This document shows, piece by piece, positions 9,130-18,330 of a stretch of DNA of 64,000 bases; the stretch's first letter is position 1; each line of letters begins with the position of its first letter. Under the pieces are notes generated by a model. That model was not told the origin of the DNA. It searched no databases and worked only from the letters and a program-made list of their open reading frames with translations. This DNA comes from Ruegeria sp. HKCCA6707 (lineage in GTDB: Bacteria > Pseudomonadota > Alphaproteobacteria > Rhodobacterales > Rhodobacteraceae). The stretch covers positions 806,001 to 870,000 of the forward strand of contig NZ_WQEG01000001.1 of assembly GCF_013033515.1 (NCBI RefSeq), in the 5' to 3' direction. Position numbers and translations under genes: made by a program.

Positions 9130-9958
9130 GGTGCTGTCAGACAAATTCGAGCCAGTCTAAGCTTGCCGCGGAAACCGTGAACCTATCCGGAACAAAGCTG
9201 ACGCCACTCGCTAAGAGCAACGGCGCGGGTTAGCTTGAAGGTGTCTCGACTGGCTAGCGATTTTTCCTGGTTGCAGTGGTTATAGACCGAGGAATGGACG
9301 GATGCGAATTTCTGTAGACTTCGCATGCGCCTAAAACACTGCATCGCGCGTTCTCGTCGCCGGAACCGGAGGTGCGGGTTCTCAACGCGGTTATTGAGCC
9401 ACCTGCCCGTCTGCTGTTTTTCAAGCGCGCCCATTTCTCTGAGCGCAGCCTTGTAGGAAGCGAAGCGATCTCTGACGATCGCTTCGGAACAACCATGCCG
9501 CTTCATCAATTTCTTTCGGAATTTCAGTGCTGCAGCTTTGTTTCGGCGTTTGCTGACAACGGCTTTCAACACCTCGCCCTCATGATCGACGGCCCGCCAG
9601 AGGTAGTGTCTCTTGCCATTCACCTTCACAAAAACCTCGTCCAAGTGCCACGTCCATTTGGAGAAGGCGCGCAGTTGCTGAACACGCTTCCGTTTGATCT
9701 CAGCAGCAAGAATCGGGCCAAACCTGTTCCACCAACATCGGACAGTTTCGTGTCTCACGTCGATGCCTCGCGCATGCAACAGATCTTCGACACCCGAAGC
9801 GACAACTGGAAGCGGAGGTGCAACATCACCGCAAGGCGAATGATCTCGGGGCTAGTTTTGAAGTATTTGAAAGAGGTAGAATTGGTTATGTGCAAAACCT
9901 ACGCAACCGCCCTGCCCCGCATAAGCAAAGTTCTTCTCAAGACCATTCTGACAAGACC
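9130..9958. mobile_element. IS6-family insertion sequence, copy 1 (inactive)
   Basis: The ends are imperfect inverted repeats: GGTGCTGTCAGAC at 9130-9142, and on the opposite strand GGTCTTGTCAGAA from 9958 down to 9946 (10 of 13 match). The length of 829 bp is typical of IS6. It contains a frameshifted transposase. No 8-bp target duplication is visible in the flanks (CTCGTCGG left, TCCCGACA right). It lies between the TRAP operon and the 3' end of the LacI gene and interrupts neither. A shortened relative is at 51431-51844. Confidence 0.75.
9183..9893 (-). pseudogene. IS6-family DDE transposase, frameshifted
   Basis: The N-terminal part reads KYFKTSPEIIRLAVMLHLRF in one frame (about 9870 down to 9797). 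The rest (HARGIDVRHETVRCWWNRFG to the C-terminus) continues in another frame to 9183. A single missing base at the codon near 9791-9796 explains the break: the expected LR-x-VEDLLHARGID has only two bases where x should be. Catalytic residues are still present in the second part: first Asp in WHLDEVFVKV, second in VRDRFASY, Glu in NNRVENPHLRFRRRER. The extreme N-terminus is also degraded. Confidence 0.8.
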
Positions 9959-9986
9959 TCCCGACAAAGGCTGGTATAGTCTTTTG

Positions 9987-10994
9987 CTACACCGTGTCTT
10001 TCGTAGTTTCCCTCAATACCAAGCGCGTTGAAGTCCGCGTGTGTTGTGCTGGCGTGGCGCCATCCTGCAACCACAGCAAAACAGTGTCCGCAACTTGTTC
10101 GCCAAATTCAGAGACGCCGCAGTGTACGGTAGACAAAGCTGGCCAGCATTCTGATGCTTCCTTGATGTCGTCGAAACCGACTATCTGAAACTCTGTGCCA
10201 ATCTTAACCTGAGCTTCATGGCAGGCATTAATCATCCCAAAAGCAACAAGATCATTGAAACAAACCGCGGCATCACACGCCGGTTGCTCCTTGAAGAGGC
10301 TGACTGTTGCCTTATGTCCGAATGATCGGCTGGATTCCCCCGTTTTGACAATAGGCTGCAAGTGGTTGTCTTTCATTGCACTAATATAGCCGGACAGTCT
10401 TTCCTGAGTGACTTCAGCACCATCCAGACCACCGATGAAGGCTATGTTCCGCGCGCCCGTTTCGATCAGATACTGCGTTGCCGCGCGCCCACCCTCTGCG
10501 TAATCAGGTGCGATAAAGGGAAATCTGCCTGTTTCGCTTTCAACCTGTCGCAAGACTTGCATCAACGGAATGTCAGCTCGCTCTACCGCGGAGAGGGTGT
10601 TTGTTACATCGCCATAAGCAGGCGATAGGATCAAAGCAGAAACACCGTGCTCAAGAATCGCGCTCACCACCTGATCCTGAAGTTCGGGATCTTCGTTTGT
10701 GTTCGCCAATACGACCGCATAGCCTCTGGACGCCAGCGCCATCTGCAACGAAGTTGCAAACTCGGTGAAAAACGGGTTGGTCAGGTCGTTTATCACCAAA
10801 CCTATTAGCGCCGTCCCCGTAGATCGCAGATTTGCCGCCGATCGGTTATAGACATACCCGATCTCTTTCATCGCGGATTGGACGAGCTTGCGTGTCTCCG
10901 GCTTTACCTGCGGACTGCCCCGCAACACAAGGCTTACCGTCGACTTGGAAACGCCCGCCGAGTTGGCGACATCTATGATCGTGGGTTTTCGCAT
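9987..10994 (-). CDS. LacI-family transcriptional regulator
   Basis: This 335-residue regulator has an N-terminal helix-turn-helix (residues about 4-25, IDVANSAGVSKSTVSLVLRG), a hinge helix, and a periplasmic-binding-like sensor domain with GLVINDLTNPFF and a C-terminal VGFDDIKEAS segment. It is the last gene of the 14-gene minus-strand operon, five bases after the DUF993 gene. Its effector is therefore probably a substrate or intermediate of that pathway. The palindromes at 25511-25545 upstream of the operon are its most likely operators (autoregulation); the TRAP operators at 4912-4947 are a second possibility. Confidence 0.92.
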   Translation of the reverse strand: MRKPTIIDVANSAGVSKSTVSLVLRGSPQVKPETRKLVQSAMKEIGYVYNRSAANLRSTGTALIGLVINDLTNPFFTEFATSLQMALASRGYAVVLANTNEDPELQDQVVSAILEHGVSALILSPAYGDVTNTLSAVERADIPLMQVLRQVESETGRFPFIAPDYAEGGRAATQYLIETGARNIAFIGGLDGAEVTQERLSGYISAMKDNHLQPIVKTGESSRSFGHKATVSLFKEQPACDAAVCFNDLVAFGMINACHEAQVKIGTEFQIVGFDDIKEASECWPALSTVHCGVSEFGEQVADTVLLWLQDGATPAQHTRTSTRLVLRETTKDTV

Positions 10995-10999
10995 TCAGG

Positions 11000-12169
11000 C
11001 TATTGTTCAACTCCATGCAAGCTGAGAAGCGTGGTCATCCGTGCTTTAGCCAGTTCAGGGTCTGAGAGTAAACCGGCCTGATCCGCCAATCTGAACACTT
11101 GAGCGTAGTGGCAGATGTCACGGCTGGATTGGAAACCACCTGGCATGATGAAATGGGACTGGGCTCCGTTAAGCCATGCCAGATAGGCAATCCCGGCTTT
11201 GTAGAACCGCGTCGGAGCCTTAAAAATCTCTCGACTGAGGGGAATTGTCGGTGCGAACAGCGCGTTGTAGCGATCCATGTCGCCCATAGCCAACGCCTCA
11301 AGCGCTTGGCTGGCGGCGGGGGCGATAGCAGCGAAAATGCCGAGCAGAGCGTGGGAAAATTGCTTTCCATCCCCGGCAATAAGATCAGCGTAGTTGAAAT
11401 CGTCACCAGTGTAGAGGCGCACGCCGTCCGGCAACCGCGCGCGGAAATATTCTTCGTGTGCCTGATCCAGCAAGGATATTTTTATCCCATCAACCTTGGC
11501 GGGATTTTCGTTAATCAGGGACAGTACAAAGTCGCTGGCCGCGTCGATATCCGTGCTACCCCAATAGCCCGTCAATGCAGGATCGAACATATCGCCCAGC
11601 CAGTGCAGGATTACAGGCTCCGCAGCCCCATCGATCAGCGCGCGGTATACATCATGGTAGGTGTCCTGACCTGCCTTGATCGATGGGAAGGCGCGTGACG
11701 CCATGAGGATCAATTGCCCTCCGGCGGCTTCGATCGCCTCGGCCTGTTGCTCATAGGCTGACAGGATTTCACCTGCTGTGTTCAACGCGCTTAGAGGCAG
11801 GTGATCAGTCCCTGCCCCACAAGCCACCCGAGGCGACAACGGATGTGCCTGCGCAGCCTTCATTGTGCGCTGGATCAGCTCCAGCGCGGTCTGCCAATCG
11901 ACGCCCATACCCCGTTGTGCGGTATCCATGGCTTCGGCCAGACCCAGCCCCTGATCCCAGAGTCCCTGACGAAATCGCAGGGTCGCTTCCCAATCAACTG
12001 CGGGACGCCCATCCCAGGGATTACGTTCCGCCAGCGGGTCTGAAACCACATGAGCTGCCGCAAAGGCCGTGCGCGTCAGAGGCACCTGCGGCTTGCGCGG
12101 TACTAACGGCGTTCCGGTCAGCGCATAGGGTTCCGGCTGCCCCTCAGGATTCGGCAAAATCAATTTCAC
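11000..12169 (-). CDS. DUF993 family protein
   Basis: This 389-residue protein matches the DUF993 family, inferred from sequence features such as GAGTDHLPL, QLILMASRAFPSIKAGQDTY and ILHWLGDMFDPALTGYWGS. The GTG start at 12169 is chosen because GGAGG lies 9 bases upstream; a longer frame would overlap the Dabb gene. The sequence has a TIM-barrel-like alternation and resembles class I aldolase/dihydrodipicolinate-synthase folds, but no reaction is established. The gene starts four bases after the Dabb gene and is followed by the LacI regulator. In this operon an aldol-cleavage or sugar-acid processing role would fit, as inference only. Confidence 0.8.
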   Translation of the reverse strand: MKLILPNPEGQPEPYALTGTPLVPRKPQVPLTRTAFAAAHVVSDPLAERNPWDGRPAVDWEATLRFRQGLWDQGLGLAEAMDTAQRGMGVDWQTALELIQRTMKAAQAHPLSPRVACGAGTDHLPLSALNTAGEILSAYEQQAEAIEAAGGQLILMASRAFPSIKAGQDTYHDVYRALIDGAAEPVILHWLGDMFDPALTGYWGSTDIDAASDFVLSLINENPAKVDGIKISLLDQAHEEYFRARLPDGVRLYTGDDFNYADLIAGDGKQFSHALLGIFAAIAPAASQALEALAMGDMDRYNALFAPTIPLSREIFKAPTRFYKAGIAYLAWLNGAQSHFIMPGGFQSSRDICHYAQVFRLADQAGLLSDPELAKARMTTLLSLHGVEQ

Positions 12170-12173
12170 TGTC

Positions 12174-12482
12174 TCAAACCTCCAAATCCAGAACCAGAAT
12201 GCCGTCGATGCCACCCACGGCGTTCTCGACCAGTTGCGCGCCCAGCGCCTTGTGCGTTTCGTTGTTCTGATAGGTCTCCAGCGCGGCCCAATCGTCGAAG
12301 TCGATCACGAAACCATGCATGTATCCGCGTTCGATCTGCTCGGGGCTCTCACTGCGGCCACCGGTAAACCCGCTGGCCCCGGGAAGGGCCTTGGACACGT
12401 CCTCAAGACCTTTGTAGATGGCTCCGATTGTCTCCTCGGTCACGCCGGCGCGGAATTTGGTCAGTACGATATGGCGGATCAT
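12174..12482 (-). CDS. Dabb (stress-responsive alpha/beta-barrel) domain protein
   Basis: This 102-residue protein starts at MIRHIVLTKF, the usual beginning of the Dabb family, followed by the helix and EQIERGYMHGFVIDFDDWAAL segment and the ALGAQLVENAVGGIDGILVLD end. Members form dimeric ferredoxin-like barrels, and some (olivetolic acid cyclase, for example) are enzymes on polyketide-like substrates. It lies two bases after the GMC oxidoreductase stop and four before the DUF993 start. Its role here is unknown; it may act on a reactive keto-intermediate. Confidence 0.85.
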   Translation of the reverse strand: MIRHIVLTKFRAGVTEETIGAIYKGLEDVSKALPGASGFTGGRSESPEQIERGYMHGFVIDFDDWAALETYQNNETHKALGAQLVENAVGGIDGILVLDLEV

Positions 12483-12484
12483 TT

Positions 12485-14071
12485 TTAGAAACCCTGATCT
12501 TGTTTGATCATGTCGGAAGCTTTTTCCCCGATCATGATAGTAGGTGCATTGGTGTTCGATGAATTGACCGTCGGCATAATCGACGCATCCGCGACGCGAA
12601 GCCCTTCGATCCCATTGAACCGCAGGCGCGGGTCCAGAACGGCTTCGGCATCGCTGCCCATACGACAGGTACCAGCGCAGTGGTGTGATGTTTTGGAGTG
12701 TACACAGATAAAATCGAAATACTGCTGCTCGGTCCGCACGTCCGGGCCCGGCAAACGTTCTGCCAAGATGTACGGTTTCAGCGCATCCTGAGCGAGGATG
12801 TTCTGCACCAGCTTCAGGCCCCGAATGGACATCTCGCGGTCGTAGGGATCCGCCAGATAGTTGGGATCTATAAGCGGCATCATCGCGGGGTCCGAGCTTT
12901 GCAACCGGACGGTTCCGCGTGATCTGGGTCGCAGAAAACAAGCGTTCAGTGTAACCCCACCGTTGGGCATCGCCTCGACCCCTGCCTCAATGCCGGTACC
13001 AAGCCCCAGATGCATCTGAAGATCCGGCGAACGCGCATCCGGGTCTGCGTACCAGAACCCACCCGTTTCGAACAGGCTGGACGCGACCGGTCCCTTGCGA
13101 GTGAAAAGGTATTGCAGGCCTGCAAAAGCTGAAAGGTGCAGCTTAGCGAAACGGTCGTAGGTGTGCGGGCCGGTCACTTCGCAGATGGAATACAAATCCA
13201 GATGGTCTTGCAAATTCGCGCCCACCTGCGGCTGATGAAAAACCGCGTCGATGCCAAGGCTGTCCAAATGATCCGCCGGGCCAATTCCCGACAGTTGCAA
13301 CAAGCGCGGCGAACCGATGGCACCTGAGGACAGAATGACCTCTTTCGCGGCTGAGATCTTGTCCCCGTTCATCATCTCGACACCAGTCGCCCTACCCTTG
13401 TCCACCATAATGCGGCGCACCTGAGCGCCAGTGCGCACGGTCAGGTTCGGTCGGCTGCGGTTCGGCGCGATAAACGCCATCGCAGCAGAGGATCGTCGCG
13501 CATTGCGCTGGGTCAGCTGATAGTACCCCGCTCCATCTTGTTTGGCCCCATTCACATCGCGTGTTTCAGGAATCCCCACTTCCCCAGCGGCCTTGATGTA
13601 GGCATCGCAGATTGGCAAAGGGGCTGCGGGCATGCACACACCCAGCGGTCCGCCCTTGCCGTGAAATTCGTCGTCGTAGGTGTCGTTGTCTTCAGACTTT
13701 TTGAAATAGGGCAGCACTTCGGCATAACTCCACCCCTCGCACCCCATCTGTCTCCAGTCATCGTAATCCTGAGCTGCACCCCGCGTATAGATTTGCGCGT
13801 TAATTGCAGACCCTCCGCCGATCACTTTGGCCTGGGTGTAGTTGAACACCTTGTTCTGCATGTGCTTTTGCGGAACCGTGGACCAGCCCCAGCTGCCGAT
13901 ACCCTTGGTCATCTTCGCGAACCCGGCTGGCAGATGAAAGAGCGGGTTACGGTCGGTGGAGCCAGCCTCTAACAACAGCACACGCGCCGACGGTTCTTCG
14001 GAAAGACGCGTAGCGATCACCGAGCCTGCCGAGCCGCCACCAATGACAATGAAATCATATCCTTCAGACAT
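12485..14071 (-). CDS. GMC-family FAD oxidoreductase, choline dehydrogenase-like
   Basis: This 528-residue flavoprotein starts at MSEGYDFIVIGGGSAGS (14071). A longer frame upstream would overlap the SDR gene and add a non-homologous leader. FAD binding is shown by the GGGSAGS loop and by GGGSAINAQIYTRG. The C-terminal active site has the histidine in SHHCAGTCRMGSD and a second polar residue in SNTNAPTIMIGEKAS. No signal peptide is present, so it is cytoplasmic. GMC enzymes oxidise alcohol groups of sugars, polyols or choline. This is the second GMC gene of the operon; the first (14843-16333) belongs to another subfamily. Confidence 0.88.
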   Translation of the reverse strand: MSEGYDFIVIGGGSAGSVIATRLSEEPSARVLLLEAGSTDRNPLFHLPAGFAKMTKGIGSWGWSTVPQKHMQNKVFNYTQAKVIGGGSAINAQIYTRGAAQDYDDWRQMGCEGWSYAEVLPYFKKSEDNDTYDDEFHGKGGPLGVCMPAAPLPICDAYIKAAGEVGIPETRDVNGAKQDGAGYYQLTQRNARRSSAAMAFIAPNRSRPNLTVRTGAQVRRIMVDKGRATGVEMMNGDKISAAKEVILSSGAIGSPRLLQLSGIGPADHLDSLGIDAVFHQPQVGANLQDHLDLYSICEVTGPHTYDRFAKLHLSAFAGLQYLFTRKGPVASSLFETGGFWYADPDARSPDLQMHLGLGTGIEAGVEAMPNGGVTLNACFLRPRSRGTVRLQSSDPAMMPLIDPNYLADPYDREMSIRGLKLVQNILAQDALKPYILAERLPGPDVRTEQQYFDFICVHSKTSHHCAGTCRMGSDAEAVLDPRLRFNGIEGLRVADASIMPTVNSSNTNAPTIMIGEKASDMIKQDQGF

Positions 14072-14087
14072 TCTTGTGTGCCCTGAC

Positions 14088-14846
14088 TTACAGACGTGAA
14101 ATCGACAAGCCGCCATCCACCGGGATGGCGGCGCCGTTCGCAAAGTGCATGTGCCCCTGAACCAGTGGGACAACAACGGACCCAATATCCTCGGGCTCAC
14201 CCCAGCGTGCGGCGGGAACAAGACCGCCCTCGATACGGTCGGTATACTTGTCGCGCACGCCCGCCGTCATCTCGGTCGCGATGATGCCCGGTCGCAGCTC
14301 AAAGACACCGATGCCTTCGGCGGCCAAGCGTACTGCGAACAACTGAGCCATCATCGCTGCGGCCGCCTTGGACACGCAGTACTCGGCGCGTTCGATCGAT
14401 ACCATTGTCGCGCTAACAGAGGTGACAAAGGTGATCGAACGATAGGTATCTTGCGGCTGCTCCAACATGCGCCGGGCCACCTCTTGCGCCAGAAAAAACG
14501 CGCCACGCAGGTTGATGTTCTGCACGAAATCCCAATTCTCGGGCTTCAGGTCCAGCATGTCACCACGCACTGGCGCTCCTACGCCTGCGTTGTTTATAAA
14601 CGCCGTGATCGGGCCCAAATTGGCTTCGATCTGATCCAGTAGCTCTGGAACGTGATCAATGTCGGATACGTCGTGCTGCACATAAATTGCGCTTGGGCCA
14701 AGCTCTGCCAAAGCCGCCTCAACGACCGGTCTGTAGGGCGCCGAGCGAGAGGCTATTGCGACCTTGTACCCCGCGGCGATCAAGGCGCGCGCCACCCCGA
14801 GTCCAATGCCCTGTTGTCCTCCGGTCACCAATGCTGTTCCGGTCAT
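14088..14846 (-). CDS. Short-chain dehydrogenase/reductase (3-ketoacyl-ACP reductase-like)
   Basis: This 252-residue classical SDR has the NAD(P)-binding TGGQQGIG motif (about residues 8-15), NNAGVG, a catalytic serine region TSVSATMV, YCVSK as the Tyr-x3-Lys pair, and the GGLSISRL end. Its start overlaps the stop of the preceding GMC gene by four bases (ATGA), so translation is coupled. It probably oxidises a secondary alcohol or reduces a ketone in the pathway of this operon. Confidence 0.9.
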   Translation of the reverse strand: MTGTALVTGGQQGIGLGVARALIAAGYKVAIASRSAPYRPVVEAALAELGPSAIYVQHDVSDIDHVPELLDQIEANLGPITAFINNAGVGAPVRGDMLDLKPENWDFVQNINLRGAFFLAQEVARRMLEQPQDTYRSITFVTSVSATMVSIERAEYCVSKAAAAMMAQLFAVRLAAEGIGVFELRPGIIATEMTAGVRDKYTDRIEGGLVPAARWGEPEDIGSVVVPLVQGHMHFANGAAIPVDGGLSISRL

Positions 14847-16333
14847 GCGGCGAACTCCGTTTCAATAATGTGACGACCTGCCCGGAGTGCGAGTGCGGCT
14901 ATAGTGAGAGCCGGATTCACTGCCGCGGATGTCGGAAGAACTGACGCGTCGACGATGAACAGGTTCTTGTGGTCGTGGCTGCGGCAGAACGTGTCGACGA
15001 CACTGCTTGCCGGGTCATTGCCCATTCGCGCTGTGCCGCATTGATGCGACGGAGTGCGCCGATCAAATGGTCGCGACAATACAATAGGAAACCCGGCCTG
15101 CTTCAGATGCGCTTTTAGCCGCGCAACCAGGGCCTCGTGCGCAGCCCAATTCGAGCGTTTCCAATCCAGCTTGATCTGGTCACCTTCGACCGTAACCCGG
15201 CTTTCTGGGTTCGGCAGATCCTCGGACATAGCGTAGAAATCAAAACTGCGATTTGCGATCAGTGCTGCAATTGGACCAGGTAGATGGATTTGCGACGCAA
15301 GGATCGGCCCAGTGATCTTTCCCAACATCTGAATGTTGCCCAAAGGTAAGCCACCCTGTCCGTCGCTGTTGTAATAGTCGTTGAACATCAATGTCTTTTG
15401 ATAGACCGCCCTGTTTCGGCGCAGCGGATGAAGGGCCAGCACTGCCGAACAATTGTGGTTCATGAAGTTCCGTCCGACCTGATCGGACCGATTGGCAAGA
15501 CCGGTTGGACAATTGTCGTTCGCGGACTGCAGCAACAGTACCGAGGACTGTACCGCACCTGCGGCAAGCACGATGACCGGCGCACGCAGGGTACCGTGGC
15601 CATCAACTTCGACACTTGTGACACGACCAAGGGCATCAGCCTTCAATTTTCGGACACGCGCGTCAGTTAACAGTTCGACATTCCCATGCTTCAATGCCTC
15701 GGCGAGGGCACAGGTTTCGGCGTCCATTTTGCCGCCGCATGTATTGGGAAACGCATCCCAAGTTGTTTGCCCAGCCCGCAACCAGGTTTCGATATCCACG
15801 CCCAAAGGCACTGAGGATGGCGTCAGGCCTGCGTGGCTTAGCCGGTTTCTCAGGTCTGCAATATCAACCTCATCCGGCACAGGTGGGTGCGGGTAACCCC
15901 TACTGTGCGGCGGTTCGGTGGGGTCCTCTTTGGTGGTCCCACGTGCGTCGTAAAGCTGTTCCGCGGTGGTGTAATCCGCCTCCAGCTGTTCATAGGGCAT
16001 GGGCCAGCCCTGCGAGTAGCCACCCATATGCTGACGCGGCTCAAAATCCTCTTTCCGATAGCGTATCAAAGCTGCACCGTAGAATTTGGAATTTCCACCA
16101 ACGCAGTAGTAGTTTCCGGGGTTGAAAGGTTTGCCCGCTCCGTCCAGCCATGTTTCATCGGGGCGAAAGTGCCCTTTGGCAAAGATCGCTTTTGGGTCTC
16201 GATCCTGAGGTGAAGGCTGCAACCGCTGTCCTCGTTCAAGGATCAAGATGCGACGACCGGACGGAGCCAACGCCGCAGCCAGCGTTGCCCCCCCGATACC
16301 CGACCCAATGATTATGACGTCAGCTCGATTCAT
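14843..16333 (-). CDS. GMC-family oxidoreductase, sugar 3-dehydrogenase-like
   Basis: This 496-residue flavoprotein starts at MNRADVIIIGSGIGGATLA with the FAD GxGxxG loop. The VGGNSKFYGAALIRYR segment and the C-terminal HQCGTARMGNDPASSVVD and VNPALTIAALALRAG segments match the subgroup that includes glucoside 3-dehydrogenases and pyranose oxidases. The catalytic His (HQCGTARMG) and Asn (VNPALT) are present. No Tat or Sec signal is seen and no small-subunit gene is adjacent, unlike some sugar 3-dehydrogenase operons. The start overlaps the ATPase stop by four bases. Confidence 0.85.
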   Translation of the reverse strand: MNRADVIIIGSGIGGATLAAALAPSGRRILILERGQRLQPSPQDRDPKAIFAKGHFRPDETWLDGAGKPFNPGNYYCVGGNSKFYGAALIRYRKEDFEPRQHMGGYSQGWPMPYEQLEADYTTAEQLYDARGTTKEDPTEPPHSRGYPHPPVPDEVDIADLRNRLSHAGLTPSSVPLGVDIETWLRAGQTTWDAFPNTCGGKMDAETCALAEALKHGNVELLTDARVRKLKADALGRVTSVEVDGHGTLRAPVIVLAAGAVQSSVLLLQSANDNCPTGLANRSDQVGRNFMNHNCSAVLALHPLRRNRAVYQKTLMFNDYYNSDGQGGLPLGNIQMLGKITGPILASQIHLPGPIAALIANRSFDFYAMSEDLPNPESRVTVEGDQIKLDWKRSNWAAHEALVARLKAHLKQAGFPIVLSRPFDRRTPSHQCGTARMGNDPASSVVDTFCRSHDHKNLFIVDASVLPTSAAVNPALTIAALALRAGRHIIETEFAA

Positions 16334-17442
16334 GGAAGGATCCGCATCTCGCTTTCGGGATCAAAAGCCACAGCCTTTTCCATGTTCACTGCAAAGTTGA
16401 AATCCTGACCCGGTGCCACTTCGGCATCCGAACGCATACGCGCGATCACATCTCGTCCGCCCAATTGCATCGAGACGAACGTGTCCGATCCAGCGGGCTC
16501 CGTCACCACGATACGGTTGGCCATCTGCGCGATGTTCGACGACTTTCGATCCGCACCATCCAAATCGGTGATAGTCTCAGGGCGGATTCCCAACAAGATC
16601 TCGCGTCCGTCCCATGCGGCCAAGTTGTCTTGGCTGAACGGAAGTTGCGCCATAGATCCGTCGTGAACGGCGACCTCTGCATGAGGGCGGCCATTCAAAA
16701 CCGTAACCTTGGCCGGTACCACGTTCATCGCAGGAGAGCCCATGAATGTTGCAACGAAAATATTCGCAGGCGTGTCATAGATTTCCTGCGGCGCACCCAG
16801 CTGTTGGACGTAACCGCCGTTCATCACGGCGATCCGGCTTGAAAGCGTCATCGCCTCGATCTGGTCATGCGTCACATAGACGATGGTGGTCCCGAGATTT
16901 TGATGCAGCTTCTTGATCTCGGTTCGCATGTCGACGCGAAGCTTGGCATCGAGATTCGAGAGCGGTTCATCGAACAGAAAGACATCAGGGTTCCGTACCA
17001 ACGCGCGACCCATTGCAACCCGCTGGCGCTGACCGCCCGACAACTGACCGGGCTTACGATCCAGCAACTGCTCGATCTGCAAGAGCTTGGCAACTTCTTG
17101 CATCGCTTTTTCGCGTTCAGGCTTGGGCACACCATGCATCTCAAGACCGAAAGTGATGTTCTGCCCGACTGTCATATTGGGATACAAAGCATAGCTTTGG
17201 AAAACCATGGCAATGTTGCGGTTGGACGGGTGCACCCCGTTCATCACCTGATCCTTGATGCGGATTTCGCCGCTGGTGATCTCTTCCAGCCCCGCGATCA
17301 TGTTCAGCAGAGTGGATTTGCCACAGCCCGAGGGGCCGACCAGAACCAGGAACTCTCCTTCCTGCACCGAGATGTCGACCTTGTGCAGAACCTCGACCGC
17401 CCCGTAGGATTTGGTCGCGTTGTCTATGTCTAGAAAACCCAT
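16330..17442 (-). CDS. Sugar ABC transporter ATPase, MalK/UgpC type
   Basis: This 370-residue ATPase has Walker A (GPSGCGKST), the signature LSGGQRQRVAMGRALVRNP, Walker B (DVFLFDEPLSNLD), and a C-terminal TOBE-type regulatory region (GIRPETITDLD). This architecture is that of CUT1 ATPases. It energises the import of the solute bound by the protein at 19325-20575. It starts six bases after the permease stop. Confidence 0.95.
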   Translation of the reverse strand: MGFLDIDNATKSYGAVEVLHKVDISVQEGEFLVLVGPSGCGKSTLLNMIAGLEEITSGEIRIKDQVMNGVHPSNRNIAMVFQSYALYPNMTVGQNITFGLEMHGVPKPEREKAMQEVAKLLQIEQLLDRKPGQLSGGQRQRVAMGRALVRNPDVFLFDEPLSNLDAKLRVDMRTEIKKLHQNLGTTIVYVTHDQIEAMTLSSRIAVMNGGYVQQLGAPQEIYDTPANIFVATFMGSPAMNVVPAKVTVLNGRPHAEVAVHDGSMAQLPFSQDNLAAWDGREILLGIRPETITDLDGADRKSSNIAQMANRIVVTEPAGSDTFVSMQLGGRDVIARMRSDAEVAPGQDFNFAVNMEKAVAFDPESEMRILP

Positions 17443-17448
17443 GAGGTC

Positions 17449-18330
17449 TTATCCTTTCACCGAACCCGCCATCAGGCCGCGGACGAAGTATCGACCGGCC
17501 ACGATGTAGACGAGCAGAGTTGGCATGGCCGCCAGAATGGCGCCTGCAAAATGAACGTTGTATTCCTTCACACCGGTTGATGACTGCACCAGATTGTTCA
17601 GTGCCACCGTCATCGGTTGGCTGTTGGCATCGGCAAAGGACGCGCCGAACAGAAAGTCATTCCAGATGTTGGTGAACTGCCAGATGATCGAAACCACCGC
17701 GATCGGCCCGGAACTGGGCAAAAGAATGCGCCAGAAAATCTGGAAGAAACCTGCGCCATCAATCTGCGCCGCGCGGATCAGCTCGGTCGGGAACACAGCG
17801 TAGTAGTTGCGGAAGTACAGCGTGGTAAAGCCAATCCCGTAGACAACGTGGACAAGTGCAAGACCCCAGGTGGTGCCTGCCAGCCCGATTATGCCCAACA
17901 TCCGTGCCATCGGGATAAGAACAATCTGGAACGGGATGAAGCAGGCGAACAGCATCAGTCCGAATAAGATGGTGTCGTACTTGAAGCGCCATTTGGTCAG
18001 CACATAGCCGTTCAACGCCCCAAGAATGGTCGAGACGATCACCGCCGGAACCACCATCTTGATCGAGTTCCAGAAGTAGGGCTTCAACCCTGTCGGATCG
18101 ACGCCGATCTGCGCCGAAGACCAAGCCTTGAGCCACGGCTCAATCGTGAACACCTGCGGCAGGTTCATCATGCCGCCGCCGGTGATTTCTTCCAACGGCT
18201 TCACCGAGTTCACCAGCATGACATAGAGCGGCAGCAGGTAGAACAGACCGAACAGAAGCAGCACCAGATAGATCAACGTGCGCGTAACGCGGCCCGTTCG
18301 GATTGCGGTATCCTGAGTAGCTTGAGACAT
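17449..18330 (-). CDS. Sugar ABC permease, MalG-like
   Basis: This 293-residue membrane protein has six predicted transmembrane segments and the EAA-type loop ELIRAAQIDGAGFFQIFWRILLPSSGP. The C-terminus RYFVRGLMAGSVKG is typical of MalG-type CUT1 permeases. Its start overlaps the stop of the MalF-like gene by one base. It forms the channel with the next permease. Confidence 0.94.
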   Translation of the reverse strand: MSQATQDTAIRTGRVTRTLIYLVLLLFGLFYLLPLYVMLVNSVKPLEEITGGGMMNLPQVFTIEPWLKAWSSAQIGVDPTGLKPYFWNSIKMVVPAVIVSTILGALNGYVLTKWRFKYDTILFGLMLFACFIPFQIVLIPMARMLGIIGLAGTTWGLALVHVVYGIGFTTLYFRNYYAVFPTELIRAAQIDGAGFFQIFWRILLPSSGPIAVVSIIWQFTNIWNDFLFGASFADANSQPMTVALNNLVQSSTGVKEYNVHFAGAILAAMPTLLVYIVAGRYFVRGLMAGSVKG